Source: Lutjanus erythropterus (Eukaryota > Chordata > Actinopteri > Lutjaniformes > Lutjanidae). From it: DNA of 64,000 nucleotides. Position 1 is the stretch's first letter. Each line of letters starts with the position of its first letter. Below, piece after piece: positions 1 through 12,104 of the stretch. The position numbers and the translations under genes are program-made. The stretch is taken from assembly GCA_020091685.1 (NCBI GenBank), contig CM034592.1, forward strand, positions 43,483,622 to 43,547,621, read 5' to 3'. The notes below the pieces were generated by a model. The model worked only from the letters and a program-made list of their open reading frames with translations, had not been told where the DNA came from and did no database searches.

Positions 1-425
1 CAATAAAGTTTATCAGTTTGAACTTTAAATATCTTGTCTTTGTACTGTGCTCAACTGAATATAAGTCGGACAGTATTTGCAAGTCTTTACGTTCTGGTTT
101 TATTTATGTTTTACACAGCCTCCTGACTTTTTTGGAATTGATGTTTGTATAAAATCATGAATTGGGATCAAAATTGCAAAGTTAAAGAAAGAGACATTTT
201 ATTTTCCAACTTTTTGAAACTGCTGTCCCAAGTTGTGAACAAAGTAGACTATACACAGCATACAAAAATAGTTGAAGGAAATGCATTGTCACTTTGCTTA
301 TTTTGTAGAATGCAAGAAGAATGTAAATGCTTAAAAACCTTTCTATGTTTTTTGTTGTTAAATTGGAACGATGTCACTTCTATGTCATTTTAAAAAAAAA
401 CTTGACAATTTTATTTTTCTTTTAG

Positions 426-473
426 GCCTTCAAAGGAGCCATGGAGGACACTGGAAAAACCTTCAAAGCTGTG
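426..473 (+). CDS. candidate 48-nt internal exon of an unidentified gene
   Basis: The segment is open in one frame and reads AFKGAMEDTGKTFKAV. It is preceded by a T-rich tract ending in TTTTCTTTTAG and followed at once by GTAAGTG, so both splice sites match vertebrate consensus well. The length is a multiple of three and the junctions fall between codons, so the exon could be skipped without changing frame. I do not recognise the peptide as part of a named family and see no partner exon nearby; any others must lie left of the window or far away. It is on the opposite strand to the phosphatase gene at the right end, so it would belong to a different gene. A chance pairing of splice-like sites remains possible. 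Confidence 0.42.
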
Positions 474-1442
474 GTAAGTGCTACTAAACAATTTTTCTTT
501 TACTCAAATGTAAGGAGAATACATGCGAGGCACAAACTTGGGCTTGGCTTGGGCTTTATTCCTTCTTATTTTGGTAACCATGTTCGCCCTGAAATTAGTT
601 ATGTAATTGTAGTTTTGAAGTTGTTGTACACACAGCATCTGTGCATGATGTCCAAATGCACAGCTGAATACAACATTTGACCCCGGCGCAGCTTCTCTGA
701 CATCCATACACTGAAAGAGAACAGCTAGCTATGGTTAGCTCGATGGTGGTGTTGGATATGAGGAAACAGCAGGTGGATGATGGTTGAATCTCCTGATAAG
801 ATGTGAAAATCAGATCTAGCCCAAATTGGTTTACAGGCAGCTCTAAGAGAGACAAAGTGAAATGTAAACAGAGAAAACAGAATGGGGAACAATATTAAGA
901 GCAATAACTGTCATTTAAATACACAGCAGCTGCATATTTGTCAAAATTAGCCCTGCAAACTGGTGCCAAATACTCAGTCTAACGAATTTAGAACGGAAAC
1001 ATGTCTCTAATGTGATGATGCAGGATTTCAGTGATGGAGCTCCATTTTTTGTTTCTGCCGCTGATTGGGCCTTTAGTACATGTCTGCTGCTGCCGCCGCT
1101 GCCACTGCCGCCACTGTTGTTGTTGTTGTTGTTGTGGTGAATCACAGTGTTTCAGTGCGATAAGGGAACGGCAGCAGCTGAATGCTAACAGGCCGATTGA
1201 AGATGGTGGTAATTACTGTCTCGCCTTCGCCATGGAAAGATATCTGTTAGCATGTCACGCACAATTGTCTTCAGCTCGTGTGTGTGTAGGTTGTGTTTGT
1301 GTCTGTGAGAGTGTATTTCAGTGTGAAGCCTTCAGGTGCATTTGCCTCTCTGTGTGTGTTCATTTAAATGAGCTCATCTGTCTATAAATGGATACTACAC
1401 TGTATGTGTGTTTAGGAGTGTGTCGGTTTGATTTTTCGCCTG

Positions 1443-1485
<43 letters not shown>

Positions 1486-2389
1486 TGCAAAGGCATATGT
1501 GCAAGGTAAAGATAGGCGTGGCAGCAAATGTGTCCTTGTCGCCTTTGTGCACCTTTCTCCTTTTTGTTTCACCCTTTTTTGGTTTCTTTCCTTTTGCTCT
1601 CCCTCTCATACACACACTCAGACACTAATCTCCTTTTAAGACACACATCATGTTAAGGTGCACGGAACAGCTCTCTGCTGTTGTGTGCCAAGATTTAAAT
1701 TAAGTTTTGCGTTTGCTTCTGTGCAGATATTCATCCAGTTGTCAACATTCAGATGTTGTTTCCTTGGGGAGACAGAGGACAAGAAGTACATCTTACTCCT
1801 AATGTACTCCTAAAGTGATTTGTAGTATATGTGCGCTTTGAGTAAATTACTGATAGAAAAATATTGAAGAGATATTAATAAGATAATGGCGCTGATAAGA
1901 AATAGCATGATGGATCCTGTCTGATGATTTGTTCCTCATAAATCTGCATCAAGAGGCCAACTGAGAAAGAAATTATTTTTCTACTTACTATTTATCACAC
2001 TGTTGAAATTCAATTTGAAATATTAAGGTCTGAGTTTGTCTGGGGGTGACATCCTTCACTGCTCAGCTTGCTTTAGCACTCCATACACACGTAGGCAAAA
2101 TGCCACTTTCACTTTTAGACACAGAGCAACAGTTTGTTTGCAGCCATGTTTCAGTCCAGTATTCACCCACTTTTTAGCTATGTTTCTTTCTCCACCCCTT
2201 TCAAATAAATGTCTGGTTCTTTAGCTGCTACATGTTCCACTTTCATGGCTGGTACAGAACTTTCTCCAGGTGGTCAGGCTGCCCCCACCACCAAAAAGAT
2301 GTAAGTTAGGTTAATTTGTCCCGTCACTGCCCTAAACCACAGCACTGACTCTAGAAGTGGACTTGCGATCACTCAAAATAAAATAAATG
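474..2389. other. non-coding, presumed intron or intergenic
   Basis: Holds the (TTG)7 and (TG)n tracts but no exon-like segment with paired splice signals and no transposon I recognise. Confidence 0.5.
1444..1484. repeat. (TG)n microsatellite
   Basis: About 20 uninterrupted TG units. A (TTG)7 tract lies upstream at 1117-1137. Confidence 0.95.
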
Positions 2390-2590
2390 TAACATTCATC
2401 CATTCATGCACTACCATGCAAGGCGCCTCTCCTCCTTGGAAACTAACTCATTCACACACCGATGGCTATGCCTTCAGGAGTTCAGTATCTTGCCCACTTC
2501 GACATGTGGACTCGAGGTATCTGGGGATCAAACGGTCGATCTTCCAACTGGTGGACGCTCTGCCTCCACCACTAATGCACCTAGTCCACT
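2390..2590 (-). mobile_element. SINE-like tRNA-derived repeat
   Basis: On the minus strand a degenerate A-box region ('gcattagtggtggaggcaga') is followed by CGTTTGATCCCC as a B-box-like motif. A conserved body 'ccacatgtcgaagtgggcaagatactgaact' follows, which I recognise from teleost repeats. Heavily mutated. Confidence 0.5.
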
Positions 2591-3062
2591 TGCCAAATAG
2601 TGTTAGCGCACTTTTTGTACTTAGATTGACAGTTAGTCAACAAAAGTAAACAATACAAGACCAAGACAAAACAAAGTTTTCTTTCGAATGTTCCGCTGCC
2701 TTCATTTTGTAATTTTCGCCTGGAAACTGACCAAATTTTTGACCTCGCAGACACAAACATTTCACCTATACAATCACTTACAGGTGCAACTTTATTACAC
2801 ACAGGTGTCATGCACTGAACTAAGCATGTGCCCTTTTTATAACAACTGGATCCATCAAAAACACCAATAGAGCAAATGTTTTGTAGTACTTCATCAAGAG
2901 GTGTTTGTTGAGATTGTAGATATTTTTTCAATGTTTAAAAAAAAAAAAAAGTCCTTGCAACATCCACTGTATGTTAGCGCTCTGAATCAATAATACATGA
3001 AGCACATGAAACATTCAGACTGTTAATTGGACTTCAACAGGAGTGTGTTTGCCCCTGGAACC

Positions 3063-3235
3063 CTGTCTTTGTGAGGACCAGTTTGAAGCAGGGAGATTTA
3101 CAGAGTGGAAATATTCCATCCAGTTTTCACTTCCTTACATGGAAGACATTCTTTTAGGGTTAAACTAAAAGGAGCTGGACTCGGGGTTAGACTAGGGCAA
3201 AATCTTAAGAAAGGCCCTCACAAGTATAGAAGTGA
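3063..3235. repeat. dispersed repeat with GTGAGGACC/GGCCCTCAC ends
   Basis: 'ctttgtgaggaccag' at the left and 'ggccctcacaagtatagaag' at the right are inverted, with GGGTTA phrases between ('tttagggttaaact', 'ggggttagac'). This matches a repeat found in many fish genomes next to TG tracts. Confidence 0.5.
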
Positions 3236-3998
3236 GTGTGTGTTGAAAGCCTCATCATGATGTGGTATGCAAGCATTCCTACAGCCGCATCGATTTCCAG
3301 GAGAAACATTTATGGAGAAACATCAATTAAGCTGTTTTCACCCCCATCTACAACCACACATAATTATCCCAGTGCCCAAGGCCATACCTCATTTTGATTT
3401 CCTAACCACTGTTTCACTTTATGATCTGTATTGATTGCTGTGTGCTTGGCCTGGACAACACTGAGCAGCTGATTAGAAAGTTTACACTGTACATTAGTTA
3501 GAAAGCTGTATGCCAAACTAATTGCATGTTGTGTAACAAACTAAACGGGATGTAAAACACTGTTGTTTGGAGAAGAAATGGGAGAGGTGAGGCGCTTCAC
3601 TGTGAAACAGCTGTCTTTTCTTTGGAACAGAAGAAAATGGGACGCCTACACTGACAGAATGATTGTTGGCTTGGTGAAAGAAATCAAATAAGGTCTTTCA
3701 CACCCAATCTATCCCTCCAAGCTGCATCAGTTTGTAGCTGTAATCACCTACATTAATCACTGAAAAATTCAACAATGACACGATGCACCTGATGACAAAT
3801 GAAAATGAGAAAACATTTAAATACCCCTGTCAAAATACTTGTTCTGGACCAAGAGGCATTATTTTGATGTTTATGCATCTTTTGGTTTAATGCAGTACAG
3901 CATACAGTGATGTTTGAGATAATGTGCTCTCAAATTTGTGGCAACAGGTTTAGAGAAGTCTCTTTGCTAGTGAAACATGACATTGCACCTGTTTTGTA

Positions 3999-4368
3999 AA
4001 GGGATAGTTCACCCGGAAATGAAAATTATCTACTCACTGGCATGATGATTGAAGGTTTAGGTTTTTGGTCCATAAAACACCACTGGAGTTTCACAAGAAA
4101 ACAGCAGTGAATCTCTCAAACATTTACAGTGAATAGTGACCAGTTTTCTAATGTAAAAAGACAACCTCCCACCGCCCCCAAAAATATTAAAATGGGGGGG
4201 GGTCTGTTTGAGGGCTGGCCACCATTCAGTTTTATTATTTGGGATATTCAAGACTGTTATCCTGTTCAACACCAGCATTGTTCTGTGAACTAAAAAACTA
4301 AACCTGACCTTCAGCATGAGGGTGAGTTGATAATGACTGAATTTTCATTTCTGGGTGAACTATCCCTT
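3999..4368. mobile_element. short inverted-repeat element (AAGGGATAGTTCACCC ends), copy A
   Basis: AAGGGATAGTTCACCC at 3999-4014 is repeated in inverted form at 4353-4368, each flanked by TA. It has no coding capacity. The internal 'tccataaaacaccactggagtttcac' and 'aaaaaactaaacctgaccttca' segments are shared with copies at 18872 and 38861. TA flanks fit a Tc1/mariner-type non-autonomous element, but the superfamily is not proven. Confidence 0.75.
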
Positions 4369-4394
4369 TAAAGTAAGATCCTTGGGGGTAGAAA

Positions 4395-4610
4395 GGAAGC
4401 TTTTTCCAGTGTGGTGAGGAAGAACTTGACTGGCTTGCACAGAGCTCTGACCTCAACCCCATCCAGCACCTTTGGGATGAAGTGAACATTGACTGTGAGT
4501 CGGGCCTTATCACCTATCTTCAGTGCTGGACCTCACTAATGCTCTTATGGATGAATGGGAGCAAATCCCTGCAGCCTGCTTCCAACATCACGCGGGAAAG
4601 TCTGGATTCT
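4395..4610 (+). mobile_element. Tc1-like transposase fragment
   Basis: The sequence reads EELDWLAQSSDLNPIQHLWD and then, after a change of frame, DLTNALMDEWEQIPAACFQHH. This is the C-terminal part of a second fish Tc1 family (EELDWPAQSPDLNPIEHLWDEL...). The DDE glutamate position is glutamine here and at least one frameshift is evident. No terminal repeats are visible. The fragment directly follows the short inverted-repeat element at 3999-4368. Confidence 0.75.
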
Positions 4611-4619
4611 GGGCATCCG

Positions 4620-6320
4620 TGTGGATATGGAGTGTTTGGGAAACAAAGAAATCGTCACCTCAATAAGCGTGTGCCCATTTTTCCTTCATGTAATGAGCAT
4701 GTGCCTGAAACAACAATGGTGACTGTCATTTTTATTAAGTTTGGTCAGCACTGCCAGGAGAAACAAGAACTGTCAAATCACTATAAATGAACACATAATT
4801 GCCTATTATCATTTGTGTTTATGAAGCACATCTAGTGAGAATAAATGATGCATGTTGCAGTTTAAAACTTCTTAGCTACCTTGAAGTACTTGTGGGAGAC
4901 TAGCAGAACCGGAGCCTGGTGAGTGGGCAGTGTAACCATGACTCAGCATCTCTGGATATCAAGAGACTGAAGAGGACATTAACGGAGGAAGATAGTAAGA
5001 GAATAGGAAAGGGTGACAGAGCAAATGTCAGACTGTCGAGAGCTTCGTGAAATAAAAGGCTGACATATAAAAGCCTAATGAGTAAGATTAGCTGGCTTGC
5101 TATGTCTGGTGTTGTTGCACTTGCTTTATGTTTGGCTACATTAGCAAAGTTGTTGACTACTTGGTAGTTTTTGATCATAAATAATGCAATCATAACAAAT
5201 GCATGTGCGCAGCTTCCGTATTTATGACGGCGATGTATGACTGCTTGATCCCACAGGGAGTGGCTGTGTGGCGTTCCAGCTGTGGTGACATTCTAGACCA
5301 TGCTTGTGTCTAGAATTGCTCTTGCAGCAAAGATTCCACTCTAAATCAATTTTTTTTTCAATAGAAGTTGGATCACGTTGCACGTAGCAGATGGAGCCGG
5401 GCGGGAAGTAAGGTGCACAAGTGGCATACAGAAGCTGGTCAATTTTTCCAAAATAAAACCGCCTCTGTAGACTACCATTAAAAAAAAAAGAAAGAAAATT
5501 AACTATGTGGCCCACTTAGTGCAAAAATCAAGGAAATATGATGAGTGTCGGAATGAAGGTGTGAGTAAGTTGCTTAAAATGTGGGTGCCATGTCACAAAA
5601 ATACCAAAGCTTACATAAATTTACTTTGAATCACTACCGCCAAAGGAAAAAGCTCCTAATGCATGCTCAGTATGTTCTTCTCTCGTATATGACAAATGAG
5701 TGATGTAGACTTTATCGCCACCTACTGGCCCGGCATGCTTGCGCAAGCATTTGTATTTGCAAAACGAAGATCATGTGGACAGAATTTCTTTTTTGTACAA
5801 AGAAAGAAAATATTAGTTTTCTGCATCTGTATCTGTAAACATATAGACAAGGCCTTAACAAAAAATCTAAAACCTAATTTCTACTGCTGTAGTTACTGAG
5901 AAAGACGGACAGACGTGAATGTTTGTTTAACAAAGTGAAAGTCATTTTTCATTTCAGCCTCCCCAGAAGTTTGCCTTTCACTCCACTCCACTCATAATAG
6001 GAGGGTCTTCCCCAAGGTACAGCCGCAGATTAAAAAATAGTTTTGAGCCTCAAGACAATTGAGACGTGTGTTGTGCTCAGAAGTGGAGTGGCCCCGTATG
6101 AGAGCGGCGTTGGTAATGTTTTGTACACTAACGGTGAGTCTCCAGTGAGTGTACTGGGCTCACAGCAGAGCACAGAGTTTGGTTATGTGTTTACTCTGAA
6201 AATCTCATCTCCTCTGAATCAATACTCCATTTACCACCAGCTCACAAGGCTCTAGCTGAGTAAGGAGCGCTGTGCTCCTCCGTCCTGCCGCTCTCCCCCT
6301 CTTCTCGTTCCCGCTCGTGC
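4620..6320. other. non-coding
   Basis: Mostly unique sequence. Near 5713 'tcgccacctactggcc' resembles a common fish repeat core. A 9-bp palindromic 'gcttgcgcaagc' lies near 5738. Nothing coding. Confidence 0.45.
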
Positions 6321-6665
6321 ATTGTGCTTCCTTTCATTCAGCCTGATTCCTCCACCTTCTCTTCCATCTCCTCACAGTTCCTCTTCTTCATCCTCTTTCT
6401 TTTCATCTTTCCTACAATAGAATTTCTCTCCATCCTCTCTTTCTTATCCTGTCGTCCTCTCAAATCGTTATCTTTATCCTCATTTTCCACCACTTTGTCT
6501 TCCTCTTCTGTTTTCCTCTCAGATCTTAACTTCCACCTTATCTTTCTTCCAATCCAGTCCTTTTTTTCCTTTACATACTTGTTTCCTATGTCCTCTCCTA
6601 CCTTGTTTTCTCCTTTTTCTTTTTCCTATTTCTTTAATTCCTCCTCCTCTTCTTCTTTATGCGCT
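6321..6665. repeat. pyrimidine-rich tract
   Basis: About 345 bases with few purines on the plus strand, made of TCC, CTT and TTTCC blocks. A 121-residue open frame across it is composed almost wholly of Ser, Phe, Leu and Pro and is an artefact of composition. Confidence 0.8.
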
Positions 6666-6934
6666 TTTCATTATCCCCTGCGGGCATAAGCCTGGAAGGG
6701 GTTCATGTGATCGCTTGCATGTGTGCACGCATGAGTGATCAACAGACCTGGAGCTTGTCCACAGCTAATCTTGAGTAATGGACATCTGCTGGACTGATCA
6801 GTCTTTTTTTGTGCACGTTCATGTGTGTGCTGAGGGACCTGGTGATTCAGAAACCTTGATAAACCTTTGTTACGACTCCACGCTGGCAGCATCTGTGGCC
6901 ACAGGCGTTATGTTCCAATTCAACCTGTTTTTGT

Positions 6935-7205
6935 GAATGTGATATCCCAAGAGCCTTGACGGAATTTCCTCAAACTTAGTACAAACACACACTTGAACTC
7001 AAACATGAACTGATTAGATTTTGGTGGTCAAAAATCAAAGCTCTCATTACCTAGACTCAGCGCATTTTTGGCCTTAACTCAAGAATTCATACACTAATTA
7101 TGACAAAATTACACACAAATGTCTAATAGGATAAAATGATGAGGTGATGGCATTTTATATCCAAAGGTCAAACGTCAGCTTCACTCTGACATAATGTTCA
7201 GCTCT
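6935..7205. repeat. dispersed repeat ('gatatcccaagagcc...tggtggtcaaa')
   Basis: 'tttcctcaaacttagtac', 'aactgattagattttggtggtcaaa' and 'aaggtcaaacgtcagcttcactctgac' are the hallmarks of a common teleost repeat. A short second copy lies at 39826-39880 ('gatatctcaggaacaccc', 'ttcttcaaatttggcac'). Confidence 0.6.
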
Positions 7206-7476
7206 CTATCAGTCCTCTGTCCTCCTTTGTAAAAACAGTCAATGTTAGCATGTTTCTCATTGGACATTATTCACTGGAGTCACACATATAAACTGAAAAC
7301 TTCTCACTGCTCTTAATTGGCCACTAGAGGCCTCAGGTGGTCAACAGCCACTTCTGTTTTAAATCTGGTTTCAGCTAAAGACAACATGTGTTGTCATGTT
7401 AATGTTGGAGATGTTTGTTGTAGTGGCATTGCAGTAGGTGCTTCATCATCTGTTTCTTAGCTGTGCTCTGCACTCT

Positions 7477-8349
7477 AGTAGGGCTGGAACAATACGCTTA
7501 TCTCCTGATTCAAAACCCAAATCAAAATCACCATATTTGGGTGCAGATTTGAGGTATGTGTTGAGATTCTACAAGTACCATGATTCAGTATTAGTTTATT
7601 GTGATATTTGTTTCCTTTTTTAGCACTAGACCATGGGCAAAATCAAACAGCGAGACTGTGTATCATGATTCATATTTCCAAAATATTCATATTTCCAAAA
7701 ACACTGCACATCATGTGTCAGTCAGTCAGTTTTATTTCAGCAGTGTCATCACTGTACTGCATGTAAAAGTAGTCTATTAAATACTTTTTGAAGTAAACCT
7801 CAGCTGACCCTGCTCATCAAGCTGGTGCCACGTGAAAACTGTCCTTTCAAAGCCCTGGACCCTGAACTGGACTGCATATATACTGTAAAAATATATACTG
7901 TGCTACATCGAGTTCGTCATGCTCATCAAGTAATGAACAATAAATAAAATGATATATGTACTTTATATAAATATAAAGTATTTTAAGTTTGAGTTTTGAC
8001 CCTTTGAGGTTTCTGTAGCTGGTCAGAGTAAAGTTTTGAAGCCAGAGTAAAACACTGAGTTAGGAATGTGAAATCTGCAGGTTTTAGTTTGTTTGCACAG
8101 TTCAGAGGGAATTTATGCTTTAAAGTCTGAGCATGTTGTTTTATGTGAAGCATGTGAAGAAAAATGTAATAATGTAATATTATAGCTATCGCAATGCTAA
8201 TTTCTATTAGCACATCAATGGGAATTTCAATTATGTGTTAGCATTGAGCTAACAGACCAAGAGTTCATTTTTATATTATAGAAAAATCAATTTGATTTAG
8301 GAATTGTGAAAAAAAAAATCACAATACTTGACCCCTTCACTCTACTGAG
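7477..8349. mobile_element. hAT-like non-autonomous insertion with 8-bp duplication
   Basis: TGCACTCT occurs at 7469-7476 and 8350-8357. The left end begins AGTAGGGCTGGAACAATAC and the right end has GTATTGTGATTTT in inverted orientation near 8310. The flanking sequence recurs uninterrupted at 37534-37592, which supports these borders. No coding capacity is visible. The class is inferred from the duplication length and the TAGGGCTG-type end. Confidence 0.6.
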
Positions 8350-8479
8350 TGCACTCTTCTATTTTGAACTTTTCTTCCCCCTTTCCTTTCTTTTCTCTTC
8401 TTCTTCTTTCCATCCTTTCTTCCTTTTTTAAAATCTATATTTTTTGGATTTCTCTGTCTTTAATTTTAAAGCTGAAGAT

Positions 8480-8608
8480 ACTACAGGAAAGGGAGGGAGA
8501 GTGTTACGGGGTGATATGCAACAAAGAGTCACATGCTGAAATCAAGCCCACAGCCACTGCAGGGTACATGGGGCACATGCGCTACCAGCTGAGCTACCAG
8601 GGTGCCCC
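8480..8608 (-). mobile_element. tRNA-derived SINE, degraded
   Basis: The minus strand shows GGTAGCTCAGCTGGTAGCGC (A box), then GTGGGCTTGATTTCAGC as a decayed B box, and the body through 'gcatatcaccccgtaac'. Same family as 26343-26509, with the tail lost near the CT-rich tract. Confidence 0.7.
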
Positions 8609-8890
8609 CTTTACTTCCTTTTTACTTACTCCTTTCATTTCCTTGTCCCGCTTCTGTTTGTGACATTTTGCTTCCTACTCTTTTCTCCTTCTCCTCTTCT
8701 CACCTCTCATATTCCTCCTCACCCTCTTTGTCTTTCGTTCGTCTTTCCCTTCACAAGTCTCTTTGTACCCTTTCTTCCCTCTCTCATTACTTTGGCCTCC
8801 TCTTCTTTCTCATCCCTTCCGTTGGACACTTTCTTTCCTCTCCAGTCCTCCCTCATTCTCCCATCCTCTCCTCTCCTCCCCTCTCCTGAA
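8605..8890. repeat. pyrimidine-rich tract
   Basis: CT-rich on the plus strand, ending in CCTCTCCTCTCCTCCCCTCT. A shorter CT tract (8358-8430) lies on the other side of the SINE, so the SINE at 8480-8608 splits or abuts a larger tract. Confidence 0.75.
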
Positions 8891-8989
8891 ACCAATTTCC
8901 CCATAGGTCATGTGGGGTCTCTTTGTGTGTGTGCGCGTGTTTATGCGAGTCAAGCTGCAGCTGTATTAAACACTTAGCCTTTTTCCTCT

Positions 8990-9180
8990 CCTGAGCCGAG
9001 ACAATTTATCCATTGCTCAGGGCGAGAGGAGCGAAATGGCTAAATCACATTGTGCCATTAATTTAATTAGCTTGTAATTGACATTTTAAATGCTTCACAT
9101 TTAAATTAGCTTGCCCGGCGTCGCAATGGAAGTCACAGCAACTGAGAAATTGATTAAATCTCAGCAAAGCAGCGCAGAAA
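8990..9180. promoter_or_regulatory. candidate conserved regulatory block
   Basis: A repeat-free island contains clustered TAAT/ATTA homeodomain-type sites (GCCATTAATTTAATTAGCTT, GTAATTGACATTTTAAATG, ATTTAAATTAGCTTG). It sits in a CG-containing context unlike the simple-sequence DNA on both sides. No alignment was possible, so conservation is inference. Confidence 0.35.
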
Positions 9181-11335
9181 AAAAAAGGGGGGGGGTGGCT
9201 GACAGGAAAAAAGAGTGCATACTGTAAGAGAGAATCATACAAGAATCATAAAAGGACTATGAAGAGTAAAGAGCTGGAGAGAGGGTAAAAGAAATCAAGT
9301 AGATGGAGAGCATGAGGAAGGTGAAGAGAGTGTAAAAGGGAAAAAAAAAAAGATTGAGGTAGAGATATGGGGGAGGCAGCATAAGAAAGAGGAACCAGGA
9401 GAGACAAGTCAGAGTGTCAGATTGAGAGAAACTGTTATCTTCTCCTCACCAGATGTTGCAGAGGTAAGAGGTCATCTCTCCTCCGGCTCATCCATCCCAA
9501 TCAAATCCCCCAGTCGCCAATGGTTCAGCCAGTGGAGGAAGTGTAGTCCAGACTCAGAATGCTCGTTGGTGTATGTTAACTGTGGAGTTGCCAGTTTTGC
9601 ACCGCAGTGGTCAAAATGTCAACGATAGATTAAAAGGAAAGCACAGGATATTAGTTTACAGAAAAAAAAAAAATAATAAATAAATCTTGTTGAACAAGAA
9701 TAATATCTAATTTCTTTGTGGCTTTTTGTGTTTCACCATTTTGATTTTTGAATTTTAACATGGAGAACAATACATGCTGTCACTATATCCAGTATTTATT
9801 TTATTTTTTTGACTTGGATTGCAGTTTCTTTCCAAGAAATGTCAGGCAACAAAATACACATTTTTTTTTTATATTAATGTAGAAGCAGATAGACAAAAAA
9901 GACTGGTTAAAGTAGAAGTTCTGATTCAACTTCATTACTCAAGCAAAAGTGACAAAGTTCATGCTCTAAAATGTTGTATGAAAGTAAAAATTACCCCTCT
10001 GTATGCTCTGATGGGTGCACCAAAGATATGTCTTTTCTCTCTGTTACTGCCACAGTCATTTAAATCAAAACCAGTCTTAATGTTGGGAAAGCATTGTGCA
10101 GCCATCTTAAAATAAAAAAAAAAATCATTGATAATTCCACTCAAATGCATTAAAACAAGTCTGTTTTGAAAAAGAAAGGAGTAGAAGGTACATATATTTG
10201 CATTTAAATGTAGATGGCAAAAGTAAAAAGATGTTAGAAAAATAAATACTGACATAAAGGGGATACTGGATATCAACTGAGAACATTTTAGTAAGAAAGA
10301 CACCAGCAGCGTATATCACATTAAATGTGTTGAAATGTTCATCATTGTGGGTTTTCATGCAGAGCCACACTGTCCTGATTCACATTCACTGCATGGTCAC
10401 CCCCGTGGATCGGCCAGCTACTATACCTTGACTGACTACATGTTTTGTCTGTACAGTGTGTCTGATGTGTGCCACGGGTATCAAACATGGAATGTCATCA
10501 CACTACATGATGTAACTGGGGTGTTTTGCCCTTGATGCTTTAATTTTATGCTGGCTCAAAGCTCGCGGCGTGACAGACGCGGTTGTGAGTGCCGGTCCAC
10601 TCGATGGCCACATTACACACTAAACTTAACTGCAAATAGTGTTTGTGATTGGAGCAGCTCTTTCTTCCCTTGCCTGTAGATGGCACATACAGAACATATG
10701 TCTTTAAGTCTAAACTGTTGCTTCTCTTACCTTTTTATGTGTATGCAGTGCTGCTGGAACTGCAGATTTGAAAATGTTGGTGCTGTTACTCTGCTATTGG
10801 ATTAAACACAGTTGAGTATGCTTTCACGTGCTTTACAACAAAGATGTATTAGATTGTATTTTTATTAATTGCCAGTAATTTGAAAGTACTGATTGCACAT
10901 CAGAACCACAGCAGTTACATTCATTTAATTTTACAGTTTTAGGGTTTTTCATATTCATACCTTCTGACCTTTAACCCGACATGATAGATGGGTTGTTAGA
11001 TTTGGGGAGCTATCCACAGAAACTGTTTGGAAAAGGGTAAGTACTTAAAAAAAAAAAAAAAAAAGATGAATCATCTGTCACGTCTAACATGGGCTAACTT
11101 CAACCAATCAGATCAACTCACCACACTGAAGCCAGGCAGGAGAAGAGCAAAAACCTCTTTTCTCTTGATCGAAGCCTTGGGTGCCATTTTGTTTTTTTTT
11201 GGTCCCCTTTCAATGAAGAAATACTCTCCAGTTCTGATATAACTGATACCATCACAGTATCTATGCTGACCTCTTCTGCCTACACTCCTACTGGAGTTGA
11301 TGTCTGCTGGAACAGCTCATCTTTACATTGTAACA
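9181..11335. other. non-coding
   Basis: Purine-rich stretch at 9220-9420 (GA-rich with A and G runs), then AT-rich unique sequence and an A17-type run at 11048. No gene or clear mobile element. Confidence 0.45.
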
Positions 11336-11844
11336 CCGGGGTGTCAAACTCACTTTCATCCAGGGCCACATCAGCTTCATGGTTGCCCTCAAAGGGCATA
11401 ATTAGCTCTGAAAGCAGAATAATAGGAAGGATAATGACAAGCAGACAATACAACCATTATAAAATATACAAAGTAGCATAAGTAATAAAGTAAAATAACA
11501 ATAAGTTATTTCAGTATGTGAAGCCAACAAGCAAGGTTTCAAATCCAAAATCTATACTGGCATGGAAACAGCATTTTGCTAGACTGCTATTATTAAATTA
11601 ACTAGCTAGCACTTTGCTTCAGTGCCAAAGCTGGAAAAAGCTTTAGAATATAGAGACTCTATATAGTGTGTAGTGAAATCTAACAGTTAGATGCCTTTAG
11701 TGTGTGGATAACAAAATGGGTATGCATTCTGGGACATGTAGTCTATGTATTGCACAAATTATATTCTTTGCAGGCTCTCACAGGCCACATAAAATGAGAA
11801 GACAGGCCCATTTTGGCCCATGGGCCTTGAGTTTGACACTTTTG
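11336..11844. mobile_element. hAT-like non-autonomous element (GGGGTGTCAAACTCA ends)
   Basis: The left end CCGGGGTGTCAAACTCACTT and right end TTGAGTTTGACACTTTTG are inverted versions of a termini pair well known in vertebrate hAT elements (CAGGGGTGTCAAACTCA). The adjoining 'ccagggccacatcagc' and 'ggcccattttggcccatggg' motifs also fit. The interior is AT-rich and non-coding. I could not identify a clean 8-bp duplication. Confidence 0.75.
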
Positions 11845-12104
11845 TTCTAGAATGATGAGTGACTACTCCTTAACATCCTTCATCCCTGTTTCACACTGAC
11901 ACCCTTTAGCCCTGTATCAGTTTTTAGGAGATAACCCTGCAAACTTATCCTACTCCAGAGCAAGGGGCAATAAGCTCTAGGCTAAACTCAGACTTAGCTT
12001 TAGTCTTGGTCTGACAGCTCCAGTAGCCTGAGGCTACAACAGTCATCCCAACTTGTCAGAAAGACTTTTAAACACATGCTGTCTTAATGCTGTGCCGCGG
12101 TCGC

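Noticed and set aside
6324-6689. 121-residue Ser/Phe/Leu frame
   Set aside because: Produced by the pyrimidine-rich tract; codons reflect composition only.
9465-9476. tiny exon-like segment between CCTCACCAG and GTAAGA
   Set aside because: Only 11 bases long; such pairs arise by chance in pyrimidine-rich DNA.
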